This document shows, piece by piece, positions 52,037 through 61,457 of a stretch of DNA of 64,000 bases. The notes beneath the pieces were generated by a model. The model made no database searches. It was not told where the DNA came from and saw nothing but the letters and a program-made list of their open reading frames with translations. The position numbers and the translations under genes are program-made. The stretch comes from Frigoriflavimonas asaccharolytica (GTDB lineage: Bacteria; Bacteroidota; Bacteroidia; Flavobacteriales; Weeksellaceae), in the NCBI RefSeq assembly GCF_013294015.1, contig NZ_JABSNO010000010.1:1-64000 (forward strand). Reading direction: 5' to 3'. How positions within the stretch are numbered: position 1 is the stretch's first letter; each line of letters begins with the position of its first letter.

Positions 52037-53266
52037 TTAAATTAAATAAGGTAAAGTAAGACCTTGTACTATTAATGTTAGCAAGATTACTACAAACGTG
52101 ATAAATAAAATTAAATTTCTAAAGGGAAATTCTACTCCATTATAGCTAATAGGAATAGCCAATGCAGCAGCCAAAGACACTACTCCTCGCATACCAGTCC
52201 AGCCTAAAACGATAGGCATAAAGACGATGCTTTTTTTAGATATCGTACGTGAAATTACTTTAGGCCTGAATATATATGTTGCAAGCATTGCTATATATGC
52301 ACTCAACATTCTTGCTGCTATCAAAACAATGGTAACTAATATACTGTAGCCAATTGCAGTGGAGATAGGAATGCCTTTGCTATTTAAACCAGCTACAATC
52401 TCTGGAAGCTCTAGACCTATTATTAAAAAAACGAGACCGTTTAATATAAAAGTAAAGCTCTCCCAAACATTATGTCCTCGAATTCTACTAGCACTCGTGA
52501 GAAATTTATGTCTTCTCGTGGCCATATATAGACCACCAACTACTACAGATAGTACACCAGAACTTTCTACCTGCTCAGAAACCCAGTATAAAATATAAGG
52601 AGCAATAATCGTTAATGCAACATCTGCTGTTGCATCTGTTGGCAACATTTTGTGCGCTTTTACAAGAATCCACCCTAAAATTAAACCAATTCCGGCACCA
52701 CCTAATAGCATCCAAACAAAACTTAAAGAAGCATCTTGCCAAACAAATTGCCCAGTACCAACCGCAACTAAAGCAAAGCGGAAAATTATTAATGATGAAG
52801 CATCGTTCATCAAGCTTTCTCCCTGCAAAATTGCCGTTGTAGATTTTGGGATTTTTACAAATTTTAATATCGCACCCATACTTACCGCATCTGGTGGAGA
52901 AACTATACCACCAAGCAGAAATCCTAAAGCTATTGAGAATCCTGGTATAAAATGATTGGTAACTATTGCAACAGATAAAGCCGTAAAAAACACTACTAAA
53001 AAGGCAAAGCTACCGATAATACGCCACCACTTTTTCATCTCCTTAAAAGAAATAGACCAAGCTGCTTCAAAAAGTAAAGGCGGTAGAAATATGAAAAATA
53101 TAAGATCCGGATTTACACTTAAAACAGGAAGACCAGGAATAAAACTTATGAGCAAGCCTGCAATTACCAAAAGAATTGGATATGCAACTTTTAATTTTGT
53201 TGCAAGCATCTCTAGCAGGATGATAATGGCAACCATTGCCAATAAAAAAGGTAGTATTGTATGCAT
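52037..53266 (-). CDS. CPA1-type Na+/H+ antiporter, membrane domain, ends at an in-frame stop
   Basis: This 409-residue protein has about 12 membrane helices. Ion-binding-like residues are in GGIVSPPDAVSMGAIL and GESLMNDASSLIIF (the ND motif of electroneutral CPA1 antiporters), with a conserved GWTGMRGVVSLAAALAIP near the end. It exchanges cytoplasmic Na+ or K+ for H+. The TAA at 52037 falls right after the last helix (GLTLPYLI), while family members continue into a cytoplasmic tail, still encoded in frame down to 51692. The core could remain active without it. Confidence 0.85.
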   Translation of the reverse strand: MHTILPFLLAMVAIIILLEMLATKLKVAYPILLVIAGLLISFIPGLPVLSVNPDLIFFIFLPPLLFEAAWSISFKEMKKWWRIIGSFAFLVVFFTALSVAIVTNHFIPGFSIALGFLLGGIVSPPDAVSMGAILKFVKIPKSTTAILQGESLMNDASSLIIFRFALVAVGTGQFVWQDASLSFVWMLLGGAGIGLILGWILVKAHKMLPTDATADVALTIIAPYILYWVSEQVESSGVLSVVVGGLYMATRRHKFLTSASRIRGHNVWESFTFILNGLVFLIIGLELPEIVAGLNSKGIPISTAIGYSILVTIVLIAARMLSAYIAMLATYIFRPKVISRTISKKSIVFMPIVLGWTGMRGVVSLAAALAIPISYNGVEFPFRNLILFITFVVILLTLIVQGLTLPYLI

Positions 53267-53703
53267 AGACTATTTATTTTGTGGTGGGAGAAAATTTATT
53301 GAATAAAATTGTTTCCAAACCAATCGTGATTATGATGTATTTATTTCAATACCATTGCTATGCTAAATTTAGCACAATTTATGTATAAAAATTCTTTCCA
53401 AAACCTTAAATTCTAGTACATATTTAAATTTAATCCGAACACTTCTCTCAATTATAATAAAAGCATCACAGTTGTTGCTTACTTATTTTTAATGAATTAT
53501 AAACGTAAAACATCTTCTGCGATGAATCGGTCTTAAACAAAACTATTTTTTTAATGAAGAAAAGCGGAAACGCAAGAAAAAAAATTAAGATTAACTTTAT
53601 TCAAAGAAAGAAAACCCAATTTTGTTTGATAAAGAATAATTTAAAAAAAGTACCAAAATAAAATGATAAAAAAAAACCGTCTTAGCACAAGGCTAAGACG
53701 GTT
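53267..53703 (-). terminator. Gap 53267-53723 with rpsO terminator
   Basis: The 457-bp gap contains no supportable gene; GCTAAATTTAGC, a short palindrome, lies near 53370. AACCGTCTTAGC (53675-53686) and GCTAAGACGGTT (53692-53703) form a 12-bp stem with an A run that becomes a T tract on the minus strand: the rpsO terminator. Confidence 0.7.
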
Positions 53704-53723
53704 AAACTTTCTATTGCAAAATA

Positions 53724-53993
53724 TTATTTTCTCAATCCTAATTCGGCAATAATTGCACGATATCTTAAGACGTCTTTTTTAGTTAAATAATCTAATAGCG
53801 CTTTTCTTTTACCTACTAACTTTACCAAAGAACGCTCTGTTGCGTAATCTTTATGATTTCTCTTCAAGTGAGTTGTCAAATGGTTGATTCTGTAAGTAAA
53901 AAGTGCGATTTGCCCTTCTGCAGATCCTGTGTTTGTTGCTACTTCACCATGTTTTGCGAAGATTTCTGCTTTTTTTTCTGTTGTTAAATACAT
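53724..53993 (-). CDS. rpsO: 30S ribosomal protein S15
   Basis: This 89-residue protein binds 16S rRNA helices 20-22 in the 30S platform. Signature: GSAEGQIALFTYRINHLTTH and LKRNHKDYATERSLVKLVG, ending KRKALLDYLTKKDVLRYRAI. Length is exactly typical. It is a single gene with its own terminator. S15 often represses its own mRNA through a leader fold; the short leader (53994-54050) shows nothing I can name. Confidence 0.98.
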   Translation of the reverse strand: MYLTTEKKAEIFAKHGEVATNTGSAEGQIALFTYRINHLTTHLKRNHKDYATERSLVKLVGKRKALLDYLTKKDVLRYRAIIAELGLRK

Positions 53994-54176
53994 TCCAATA
54001 TTATTTTAATGATTATTATGTAACGAGCGGCAAAAGTACTATTAATTTTTAGATTAACAAAACTTTATCTGGTCGAAATATGTTGTCTATTAAATAAATT
54101 AATTTTTCGTGTATTTTTTATCTTTCAATTCAACTTTAAATGCATAAAAATGATTGTATCTTTGTAACTATTATTT

Positions 54177-54725
54177 ATGAATAAAACTTTTTCGCCAATT
54201 TTTCTTTTGTTGTTATTTGTTTCTTTCCATGCTTGCAATGCGCAAAATTTGGAAACGCAAAGTTATACTTCAAAAACAAAAAACACAATTATATTTTTCA
54301 ATCCAGAAATAGAACCAGCAGTTGAAGAAATAAAACAAGCTACAAACGATGCTTTCTTCACTTCGGTTTCAGATCATTTTGGTGGTGTGAATGCTAAAAT
54401 GCTAAAAATGGAAATGCCCATAAAATTTGATAGCATAGATATAAAAGACATCAAAGATGCTTGCAAATACAACAACGCAAAGTTTGCTGTGGTGCCAAAA
54501 ATAAAATTTTTTAAGATAGGTTTGGGCAAATATGTATTTTCTAGTCAAGTGGTTGTAAGCATGAAATTGTATAATGAAGCGGGCGAATTTTTGAGTGAAA
54601 ATTCCTACGACACTTTTAGAAAAAAAGCAAGAATACTGGGCTCTGCAGAAAATTCTGTGAAAATAGGAACCAAAGGTGCAGTGAAATTGATTCTTAAAGA
54701 TTGGCGAAAAATAAAAAATGAATAA
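54177..54725 (+). CDS. Exported or lipid-anchored protein, unknown function
   Basis: This 182-residue protein has a signal sequence ending SFHACNAQ; the Cys could be a lipoprotein site, but the flanking residues fit a lipobox poorly and cleavage at NAQ is possible. The mature domain has FFNPEIEPAVEEIKQATNDA and KFAVVPKIKFFKIGLGKY, suggesting an alpha/beta sandwich. Similar proteins are sometimes mislabelled as pyruvate decarboxylase in databases, which the sequence does not support. It precedes mgtE by 73 bp; mgtE has its own -7 box, so they may be separate. Confidence 0.7.
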   Translation: MNKTFSPIFLLLLFVSFHACNAQNLETQSYTSKTKNTIIFFNPEIEPAVEEIKQATNDAFFTSVSDHFGGVNAKMLKMEMPIKFDSIDIKDIKDACKYNNAKFAVVPKIKFFKIGLGKYVFSSQVVVSMKLYNEAGEFLSENSYDTFRKKARILGSAENSVKIGTKGAVKLILKDWRKIKNE

Positions 54726-54774
54726 TTTTTATATTTTTTAATATTAGATTTCTCTATAATTTTAAAAATTAGAC

Positions 54775-54782
54775 TAATTTTG
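54775..54782 (+). promoter_or_regulatory. -7 element of mgtE
   Basis: TAATTTTG fits TAnnTTTG, 17 bp before ATG 54799. A Mg2+-sensing leader (M-box) would need far more space and is absent. Confidence 0.5.
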
Positions 54783-54798
54783 CCGCTTCAAATAACTC

Positions 54799-56121
54799 AT
54801 GATGGAAACTGAAGACCTTCTTTTAAATCCCGCCGACATTGCAGAAAACCTCTGCGATTTGCCTGCGAATGAAAGAATTTTGGCTTTTCTAAAAATTCCA
54901 AAAGATTTAAAAGTTGAAGTTTTTGGACATCTTGATCCAGATTTTCAAGAAGAAACGATTCGAAGCATTGGTAATGAAGGTGTTGCAGAGATCTTAAATG
55001 CAATGCAGCCAGATGATAGAACGGCACTTTTGGAAGATTTTCCAGATGAATTGATTAAATCTTCCATCAATCTTTTGAATCCCAAGGAACGAAGAATTGC
55101 TTTGCTTCTTTTGGGCTATCATGAAGATTCCATCGCAAGATTGATGACGCCCTACTACATTCAAATACGAAAAGAATGGACGGTTGCACAATGTTTTTCC
55201 CAAATAAAAAAAGTTGGAAGTAAGGTAGAAACGCTCAATTATCTATATGTTGTAGATGAAAAAAATCATTTGATTGATGATTTGGATATTCGCAAAATTT
55301 TGTTGGCCGATGGTGATCAGTTTGTTTCAGAGTTAACGGATGATCAATTTGTTGCCATCACAACTACAACTTCCAGAGAAGACGCTGTTCTTTATTTTGA
55401 AAAATACGATAGAAATGCTTTACCCATTGTAACCGCAGCTGGTGTTTTGGTAGGCATCGTAACAATTGATGATATACTCGATCAAATTGAGGAGCAAAAT
55501 ACCGAAGATATTCAAAAATTTGGAGGTGTAGATGCTTTGGACGAACCTTATATTCAAACTGGCTGGTTTGAAATGATCAAAAAAAGAGGTTTCTGGTTAA
55601 TTGTACTTTTTCTATTGCAACTAATAACTGCAACAGTGATGACATTTTATGAAAAAGAAATCGCGAGTGCGGTTGTACTGTCATTATTTATTCCTTTAAT
55701 TATTTCAAGTGGCGGAAATTCTGGTTCGCAAGCTGCTACATTAATTATTCGTGCGATGGCTTTACAAGAAATCACTGTGAAAGATTGGTGGCTCGTGATG
55801 AAAAAAGAATTAATAACTGGTTTGTTTTTAGGTACTTTACTTGGAATAATCGGTTTTTTCAGAATTTATCTTTGGCAAATTTGGGGATTATACGATTTTG
55901 GCGAATATTGGTTTTTTGTGGGAGTAAGTGTCGCACTTTCTTTAGCAATGATTGTACTTTGGGGCACACTTTCTGGCTCAATGGTTCCATTTATTTTAAA
56001 GAAATTTAATCTAGATCCTGCAACATCTTCCGCTCCATTTGTAGCAACTTTGGTAGACGTTACAGGTTTGATATTCTATTTTACCATTGCAGCTATATTT
56101 CTTACTGGCAAAATGCTTTAA
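54799..56121 (+). CDS. mgtE: MgtE-type magnesium channel/transporter
   Basis: This 440-residue inner-membrane protein imports Mg2+. It has an N domain of right-handed helical repeats (about 1-125), two CBS domains (about 130-250: [18 protein letters not shown] and [20 protein letters not shown]), a plug helix and five membrane helices (about 275-440). The pore motif is [20 protein letters not shown], and the intracellular Asp/Glu that close the gate at high Mg2+ are in the acidic N and CBS domains. ATG pair at 54799/54802; either could start. Confidence 0.93.
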   Translation: MMETEDLLLNPADIAENLCDLPANERILAFLKIPKDLKVEVFGHLDPDFQEETIRSIGNEGVAEILNAMQPDDRTALLEDFPDELIKSSINLLNPKERRIALLLLGYHEDSIARLMTPYYIQIRKEWTVAQCFSQIKKVGSKVETLNYLYVVDEKNHLIDDLDIRKILLADGDQFVSELTDDQFVAITTTTSREDAVLYFEKYDRNALPIVTAAGVLVGIVTIDDILDQIEEQNTEDIQKFGGVDALDEPYIQTGWFEMIKKRGFWLIVLFLLQLITATVMTFYEKEIASAVVLSLFIPLIISSGGNSGSQAATLIIRAMALQEITVKDWWLVMKKELITGLFLGTLLGIIGFFRIYLWQIWGLYDFGEYWFFVGVSVALSLAMIVLWGTLSGSMVPFILKKFNLDPATSSAPFVATLVDVTGLIFYFTIAAIFLTGKML

Positions 56122-56127
56122 AATTTA

Positions 56128-56874
56128 TTATTTCTTAATTAGTTTTTCAAATTGAGAAATACCTTTATTATTGATAATTTCTAGAAAATAAACACCACTT
56201 TTTAAGCTAGATATATCATATTTTTCTAAAGAGGAATTAAAATTTCTAACCTTTTTACCAGCAGCATCAAAAATAATCACAGCATTTATTTTATCCACAC
56301 TCTGAATTTCAAAAAAATCGTTGGCGGGATTTGGATAAATTACACTCAGCAAATTATCGGAAATAATTTCATTAGTTCCTAAAACTCCTCTGGTAATATT
56401 TGTAATTGTTCTGTTGTTATTAAAACCATGATAGCCTATATTAATATTTGAATTGCCTCTATTTGCAATAATTTGAATTGGTGAAGTATCATTAATAAAA
56501 GTGAAATTTCCCGTAGAAACCAATGCTCTAGTTGCAACAATAGTTCTTGTGGTGCCAGAAACATTGTCAGACGACACTACCCAGCTTTGTGCAGCATCTG
56601 CAGAAGGTGCAGAAGTACCTCCAGATGGTGTATAATCCCTATTTGTGGTGGCATTCCATATAAACATGTCTGAAACAGAACTCATGCTTGTGCCTCCAAA
56701 ACCAATCCCTAACCAAGAATCACTTGGTCCGGTAAGCGTAAGTGTTGCGGTAGTAGCATTCGTATCCAATTTTACAGACATACCTCCATTCAAAGAAATT
56801 AAATTCCCTGAAGTTGACTGAGAAAAAACCAAAAAACCGAATAATAATAGAGCAAAAGATAGATGTTTTTTCAT
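56128..56874 (-). CDS. Secreted DOMON-domain protein with T9SS sorting domain
   Basis: This 248-residue protein has a signal peptide (to about VFSQ) and a DOMON-like beta sandwich (about 25-160): DSWLGIGFGGTSMSSVSDMF, with Met residues that in DOMON proteins can bind haem, and IGYHGFNNNRTI. The last 80 residues (SVIYPNPANDFFEI to QFEKLIKK) are a type A T9SS sorting domain, so it is exported to the surface or medium. It is 3 bp from the ankyrin gene on the same strand, in one operon. Confidence 0.85.
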   Translation of the reverse strand: MKKHLSFALLLFGFLVFSQSTSGNLISLNGGMSVKLDTNATTATLTLTGPSDSWLGIGFGGTSMSSVSDMFIWNATTNRDYTPSGGTSAPSADAAQSWVVSSDNVSGTTRTIVATRALVSTGNFTFINDTSPIQIIANRGNSNINIGYHGFNNNRTITNITRGVLGTNEIISDNLLSVIYPNPANDFFEIQSVDKINAVIIFDAAGKKVRNFNSSLEKYDISSLKSGVYFLEIINNKGISQFEKLIKK

Positions 56875-56877
56875 AAT

Positions 56878-57390
56878 TTAATTTTTTAAAAGATTAGTAA
56901 TATTTTTATTTTTAGAAAAAACTGCGTATTCAAAAGCAGTTTTATCTTGTTTGTCTTTTAATTTAATATTTGTTTTATATCTTAATAATAGTTTAACTAA
57001 ATCTTCATTTTGATTTTGCACAGCGTACATTAAAGCAGTAATTCCTTCACCATTTTGCACATCTGGATTAGCTCCTTTTTTCAATAATAATTCAGACAAT
57101 TTTTGGTCGCCTTTAAATATACTCGCGACTAAAGCAGTACCTTCTGGAGACATTTCATCAATATTTTTTACATGATCAATTAAAAACTCTGCAACATCTG
57201 TATTTCCTCGATAGCAAGCAAGAAGCAAAGGAGAAAATCCGTTGTTGTTTTTTGTATTAATGGTATCATTATTTATGTCCATTAATGCTTGCATTTCTGC
57301 AACAGTACCATTTCTGGCAACATCAAATACGTCTTTATTTTGCGAAAAGAAAATGAGAGGGAAAAACAGAAGGATTAAAAATATTTTCAT
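56878..57390 (-). CDS. Exported ankyrin-repeat protein
   Basis: This 170-residue protein has a signal peptide (MKIFLILLFFPLIFFS) and four ankyrin repeats (about 30-160), each with the GxTxLxxA-type core: GFSPLLLACYRGNTDVAEFL, GTALVASIFKGDQKLSELLL, GITALMYAVQNQNEDLVKLL and KTAFEYAVFSKNKNITNLL. It likely works in the periplasm as a protein-binding partner. It precedes the DOMON/T9SS gene by 3 bp in one operon, so the two may form a complex or aid in export (inference). Confidence 0.88.
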   Translation of the reverse strand: MKIFLILLFFPLIFFSQNKDVFDVARNGTVAEMQALMDINNDTINTKNNNGFSPLLLACYRGNTDVAEFLIDHVKNIDEMSPEGTALVASIFKGDQKLSELLLKKGANPDVQNGEGITALMYAVQNQNEDLVKLLLRYKTNIKLKDKQDKTAFEYAVFSKNKNITNLLKN

Positions 57391-57493
57391 AAATTATTGA
57401 TGATTAATATATTAAGTTAAAGTACGAAAAATTAAATAACTATAAATTTAGACAATAAAAAACAAAATATTATATTGCGGTAATTATTTTTAA

Positions 57494-58213
57494 ATGAAAA
57501 TTATATCGCTCGTACCATCAATCACGGAAACTTTGTTCGATTTTGGATTATCTAAACATGAAATTGTAGGAAGAACAAAATTTTGCATTCATCCGAAAAA
57601 ATTGGTATCAGATGTAGCCATCATTGGTGGAACGAAAAACCTTAATATTGAAAAAATATTAGCTTTAAAGCCAGATTTAATTATCGCTAATAAGGAGGAA
57701 AACGAAAAATTGCAGGTGCAAGAATTATCAAAAACTTGTAGAGTTTGGGTTACGGATATAAAAAACATCCAAGACAACGAAAATTTCCTTTGGGAAATGG
57801 GAATGGTATTAAAAAAGAGAGCGCTTGCTGAGCAATTTAACAAAGAAATAAAATCAATTTTTTCTAACTTAATTAATCAAGAAAAGAAGAAAATAGCTTA
57901 TTTAATTTGGCAAAATCCGATGATGAGTATTGGTGGAGATACCTTTATTAATAATATTTTAGAAGAAATTAATTTCGAAAATATTTTGAAACATAAAACC
58001 CGCTATCCAGAAATTTCTCTTGAAGAAATTGCAACAGCCGAGTTTCTATTTCTATCTTCCGAACCTTTTCCTTTTGCGGAAAAACACATTGAGGAATTTA
58101 AGAGCAAACTACCATCTACCAAAATAATATTGGTAGATGGAGAAGCTTTTTCTTGGTTTGGAACACGGATTTTGCAATGTGAAACTTATTTCAAAAAATT
58201 ACAAAACCTTTAA
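57494..58213 (+). CDS. Cobalamin/iron-type substrate-binding-like protein without signal peptide
   Basis: This 239-residue protein has the helical-backbone metal-receptor fold of BtuF/FhuD-type ABC binding proteins: IISLVPSITETLFDFGL, VGRTKFCIHP, IGGTKNLNIEKILALKPDLI and the second lobe RYPEISLEEIATAEFLFLSS. It starts directly with the first beta strand; no signal peptide or lipobox is present, so it appears cytoplasmic, unusual for a binding protein but known for a subgroup in Bacteroidetes. No permease or ATPase gene is adjacent. Confidence 0.85.
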   Translation: MKIISLVPSITETLFDFGLSKHEIVGRTKFCIHPKKLVSDVAIIGGTKNLNIEKILALKPDLIIANKEENEKLQVQELSKTCRVWVTDIKNIQDNENFLWEMGMVLKKRALAEQFNKEIKSIFSNLINQEKKKIAYLIWQNPMMSIGGDTFINNILEEINFENILKHKTRYPEISLEEIATAEFLFLSSEPFPFAEKHIEEFKSKLPSTKIILVDGEAFSWFGTRILQCETYFKKLQNL

Positions 58214-58290
58214 TGATTATCAAAAAATAAAATTTTACTCTTTCATTTTTTTAAAAAAATTAAAAATCGTAAAATTATACTGATCATTTT

Positions 58291-58740
58291 CTACAAAATT
58301 TTTCCAATCTCTTCACAAAGCCAATTGAGAAGCTCTTTGTCTTCGTCTGTAAAAGGATCGATGGTGTGAGAATCAATATCAATCTGGCCAATATTTTCTC
58401 CATTTTTGAAAATAGGAACTACAATTTCCGCTTTAGTATCTATAGAACAGCTCAGATAATTTTCTTGCGCTTTCACATCTGGAACTTCAAAAGTTTCGCC
58501 AGACACTGCAACTTGGCCGCAAATTCCCTTCCCAAAAGGAATAATGATATGATCGGTTTCTGCACCAACGTAAGGTCCTAATTTCAATTCGTCTTTATCT
58601 CCATTTTTGAAATAAAAACCCGTCCAATTGTAATAAGAAACTTCTTGATCTAGAAGTACACAAATCTTTTTTAATTTATCTTCTGTGGCCATTTTTGGAC
58701 TTTCCAAAATGGTAGATAATCTTTTTTTTAATGCCAACAT
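58291..58740 (-). CDS. GAF-domain protein, free methionine-R-sulfoxide reductase-like
   Basis: This 149-residue protein matches the fRMsr type: YYNWTGFYFKNG, LGPYVG, IPFGKGICGQVA, EVPDVKAQENYLSCS and AEIVVPIFKNGENIGQIDID. Cys74 and Cys98 are 24 residues apart, corresponding to Cys94 and Cys118 of E. coli fRMsr; the third cysteine ten residues before Cys74 is replaced by His64. Free Met-R-sulfoxide reduction is likely, in the cytoplasm. It is 11 bp downstream of the gene at 58752, so likely cotranscribed. Confidence 0.82.
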   Translation of the reverse strand: MLALKKRLSTILESPKMATEDKLKKICVLLDQEVSYYNWTGFYFKNGDKDELKLGPYVGAETDHIIIPFGKGICGQVAVSGETFEVPDVKAQENYLSCSIDTKAEIVVPIFKNGENIGQIDIDSHTIDPFTDEDKELLNWLCEEIGKIL

Positions 58741-58751
58741 TTTTTTTAATT

Positions 58752-60188
58752 TTAAGTAAATTGTTTTAATTCTACCTCTTCTTTATAACCAAACATTCCG
58801 CGTTCTTTTATCATTTCCGAAACAGATTTTGGAATATCTTTTTCCCAGCCAGATTCGCAATTTGTAATTTTTCTCAAAATTTCTCTAGAATAAATTTCTG
58901 CAAAGGCGGGATTGTGGTCAATTATATCTTTAATTCTATCATTTAATTTAAAATATTTGTACAATTCTTTCAAATTATCTGTTACTTTCAAATTATTAGA
59001 ATCCAGAAGTTCTCCAGTTTTTACATCTTTATAAGGATATAAGTAAACCGTCATATCTTTTCGGAAGAATTTACCAAAAGCCTCCAAAATTCCACCAGAA
59101 AGATTTTTATAATAATCTTCATCAAAGACCATCAGAAGATTATTAACTCCCATTCCTATTCCAATTTTTTTGCTGGTATAGCTGGCAAAGTAATCTATTA
59201 ATCTATAATATTCGGAGAAATTTGAAATGATAACTGTATATCCTAATTTTGCAAGCACATCTACTCTATCTAGAAAATCTCTTTCGTCTATATCACCATC
59301 TGAGCGTAAATTCGCAATTGTAATTTCAAAAAGAACTTCTGTTTCTTCATCATTACATTCTGCATCTTTCATAAACATTTTTAAACCATTGGTAAACATG
59401 TCTAGATTCACATTGGTTACTGGTCGAAAACTACCACGCACAGCGAAAATATTTTTGCGATATAGCATATCTGCAGGCAATCTATTTCTACCGTCTGAGT
59501 TGAAAATTACGGCTTCAGTCATCCCATTTTTCACCAGCTGCAAACTCATTAATCTATTGTCTACATATTTAAAAACGGGTCCATTGAAATCGATCATATC
59601 AATTTCTAGATTATCTAAATCTATATCATCATATAAAGAATCTATCAATCTTCTTGGGTTATCACTATATTTAAAAGCACCATATATAAGGTTAACTCCT
59701 AAATTTCCGATTGTTTCTTGTTGTAAAGTAGCATTGTTTTCTCGAAATTTTACATGAATGACAATTTCGTTATACTCTTCGTTTTCATCAACTTGAAATC
59801 TAATTCCCACCCAACCATGGCCTTTGTAGGTCTTTTCAAAATTGATAGTAGTTACCGTATTTGCGTAAGAAAAAAATCTTGTTTTAGGATAATTTTTTCG
59901 TTCCAATCTTTCCTCTATCAAAGAAACTTCGTAGCGAAGCATTTTTCTCAGTCGGTTTTGCGTTACGTATCTATTGTATATTTCTTTACCATAGATGGCG
60001 TCTGAAAAATTTTTATCGTAAGCAGACATTGCTTTTGCAATAGTTTGGGAAGCACCACCAGCTCTAAAAAAATGCCGAACAGTTTCTTGTCCAGCTCCAA
60101 TTTCTGCAAAAGTACCATAGATGGTAGAATCCAAATTGATGGCTAATGCTTTTTGCTTGGGAGTAAATTCTTGCTTTGTTAAAGGCAT
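58752..60188 (-). CDS. Conserved cytoplasmic protein of unknown function, 478 residues
   Basis: This protein has no signal peptide or membrane segment. Characteristic segments are FTPKQKALAINLDSTIYGTF, AEIGAGQETVRHFFRAGGAS, GHGWVGIRFQV and NLGVNLIYGAF. The family is widespread and is sometimes labelled as a TonB-dependent receptor or nicotinate-nucleotide adenylyltransferase in databases. I see no support for either: no signal, barrel or plug, and no HxGH motif. Function unknown; it is divergent from a metallo-beta-lactamase-fold gene with a 48-bp gap. Confidence 0.75.
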   Translation of the reverse strand: MPLTKQEFTPKQKALAINLDSTIYGTFAEIGAGQETVRHFFRAGGASQTIAKAMSAYDKNFSDAIYGKEIYNRYVTQNRLRKMLRYEVSLIEERLERKNYPKTRFFSYANTVTTINFEKTYKGHGWVGIRFQVDENEEYNEIVIHVKFRENNATLQQETIGNLGVNLIYGAFKYSDNPRRLIDSLYDDIDLDNLEIDMIDFNGPVFKYVDNRLMSLQLVKNGMTEAVIFNSDGRNRLPADMLYRKNIFAVRGSFRPVTNVNLDMFTNGLKMFMKDAECNDEETEVLFEITIANLRSDGDIDERDFLDRVDVLAKLGYTVIISNFSEYYRLIDYFASYTSKKIGIGMGVNNLLMVFDEDYYKNLSGGILEAFGKFFRKDMTVYLYPYKDVKTGELLDSNNLKVTDNLKELYKYFKLNDRIKDIIDHNPAFAEIYSREILRKITNCESGWEKDIPKSVSEMIKERGMFGYKEEVELKQFT

Positions 60189-60236
60189 CTTATATTTTTT
60201 GTAAATTTACCAAAATATATACCAACCTCAAAAGAT

Positions 60237-61010
60237 ATGAAGTTGAAATTTTTAGGAACTGGCACTTCACAAGGTGTTCCTGTGATTGGTTGCCAATGCA
60301 AAGTTTGTCTTTCTATAGATAAAAAGGACTCTCGTTTTCGTGCATCTGTGATGATTTCCACAGAAAATGAGAAGAAAATTTTAATAGATTGCGGGCCAGA
60401 TTTTCGCCAACAAATGTTGCAAAACCATGAAACGCAAGTAGATGCAGTTTTTCTTACCCACGAACACAATGATCATGTGATTGGTTTGGACGATCTACGC
60501 CCATTAATTTTCAAAATAAAAAATGGGAAAAAGGAAATGCCTTTATTTTGTTTACAAAGAGTTGGGCAAGATGTGAAATCTCGTTTTTCTTATGCATTTG
60601 CAGACGAAAAATATCCTGGCGTACCATCTTTTTCACTACATGAAATAGTGGATAATTTTATTTTGTTTGAAACTGAAATTATTCCAATAAATGTGATGCA
60701 TGGTAAGCTACCAATTTTAGGCTTTAAGTTTAAAAATCTGGCTTACATTACAGATGCGAGCTACATTTCTGCTCTTGAAAAAGAGAAATTAAAGAATTTA
60801 GACGTTTTAATTTTGAATTGCATCCGAAAGACGGAACCTCATCCGTCGCATTATATTCTGGAAGGCATCATCAAAATAAATGAGGAATTGAAACCTAAGA
60901 CATTGTACCTTACACACATCAGTCATCAATTTGGCTTACATGAAATTGAAGAAAAATTGCTGCCAAAAAATATTCACTTAGCATTTGATGGCTTGGAAAT
61001 AAAATTTTAA
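60237..61010 (+). CDS. MBL-fold metal-dependent hydrolase, PhnP-like
   Basis: This 257-residue protein has the metallo-beta-lactamase fold: LGTGTSQGVPVIGCQCKVC at the start (a Cys pair binding a structural zinc in PhnP-like proteins), the metal motif HEHNDH (75-80), and the later histidines in YLTHISHQFG. PhnP-type enzymes hydrolyse cyclic phosphodiesters; no phn genes are nearby, so the substrate here is open. It is divergent from the 478-residue protein (48-bp gap) and precedes tRNA-Leu by 65 bp. Confidence 0.88.
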   Translation: MKLKFLGTGTSQGVPVIGCQCKVCLSIDKKDSRFRASVMISTENEKKILIDCGPDFRQQMLQNHETQVDAVFLTHEHNDHVIGLDDLRPLIFKIKNGKKEMPLFCLQRVGQDVKSRFSYAFADEKYPGVPSFSLHEIVDNFILFETEIIPINVMHGKLPILGFKFKNLAYITDASYISALEKEKLKNLDVLILNCIRKTEPHPSHYILEGIIKINEELKPKTLYLTHISHQFGLHEIEEKLLPKNIHLAFDGLEIKF

Positions 61011-61051
61011 AAAAAATGCAAATTTAATTTTCCGAAGAGGAAAAAAAATTC

Positions 61052-61059
61052 TATATTTG
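61052..61059 (+). promoter_or_regulatory. -7 element of the tRNA gene
   Basis: TATATTTG fits TAnnTTTG, 16 bp before the mature tRNA 5' end at 61076. Confidence 0.55.
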
Positions 61060-61075
61060 CAAACCAATTTAGCAA

Positions 61076-61160
61076 GCCCGGTTGGCGGAATTGGTAGACG
61101 CGCTAGACTCAAACTCTAGTACTGTAAGGTGTGCCGGTTCGATTCCGGCACCGGGTACCA
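61076..61160 (+). tRNA. tRNA-Leu, anticodon CAA
   Basis: The 85-nt gene has acceptor strand GCCCGGT pairing with ACCGGGT (G1-U72 wobble), followed by A and an encoded CCA (61158-61160). The D-loop has GGTAGACGCG, the anticodon stem CTAGA-CTCAAAC-TCTAG gives anticodon CAA, a long class II variable arm follows, and the T arm is GCCGGTTCGATTCCGGC. The long variable arm and A73 mark it as Leu, decoding UUG. Confidence 0.96.
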
Positions 61161-61162
61161 AA

Positions 61163-61198
61163 AACCTCTGTAATCATTGATTAACAGAGGTTTTTTTT
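61163..61198 (+). terminator. Terminator of the tRNA gene
   Basis: AACCTCTGT (61163-61171) and ACAGAGGTT (61184-61192) form a 9-bp stem followed by T residues to 61198. Confidence 0.85.
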
Positions 61199-61457
61199 AT
61201 GTTCAATATGCAAATTCTGTCCGCAATTTGTCCCTACTCTTATTTCTAACAATCATTACCTTAAGAAACATATTGCTAAATTAATATTATTTAAATTTAT
61301 TTGTTACGATCTAATATTAATATAATCAGCCAGAAATTTTAGGTAAAAACTTAATCCATTCCTTATGTGATTTTTTTCTACAAAAAGTAGATTTTATTAC
61401 TTTCAGAATAATTTTTGAAATAAAGTAAATTTTTACAATCAAAAATGGAAATTAATT

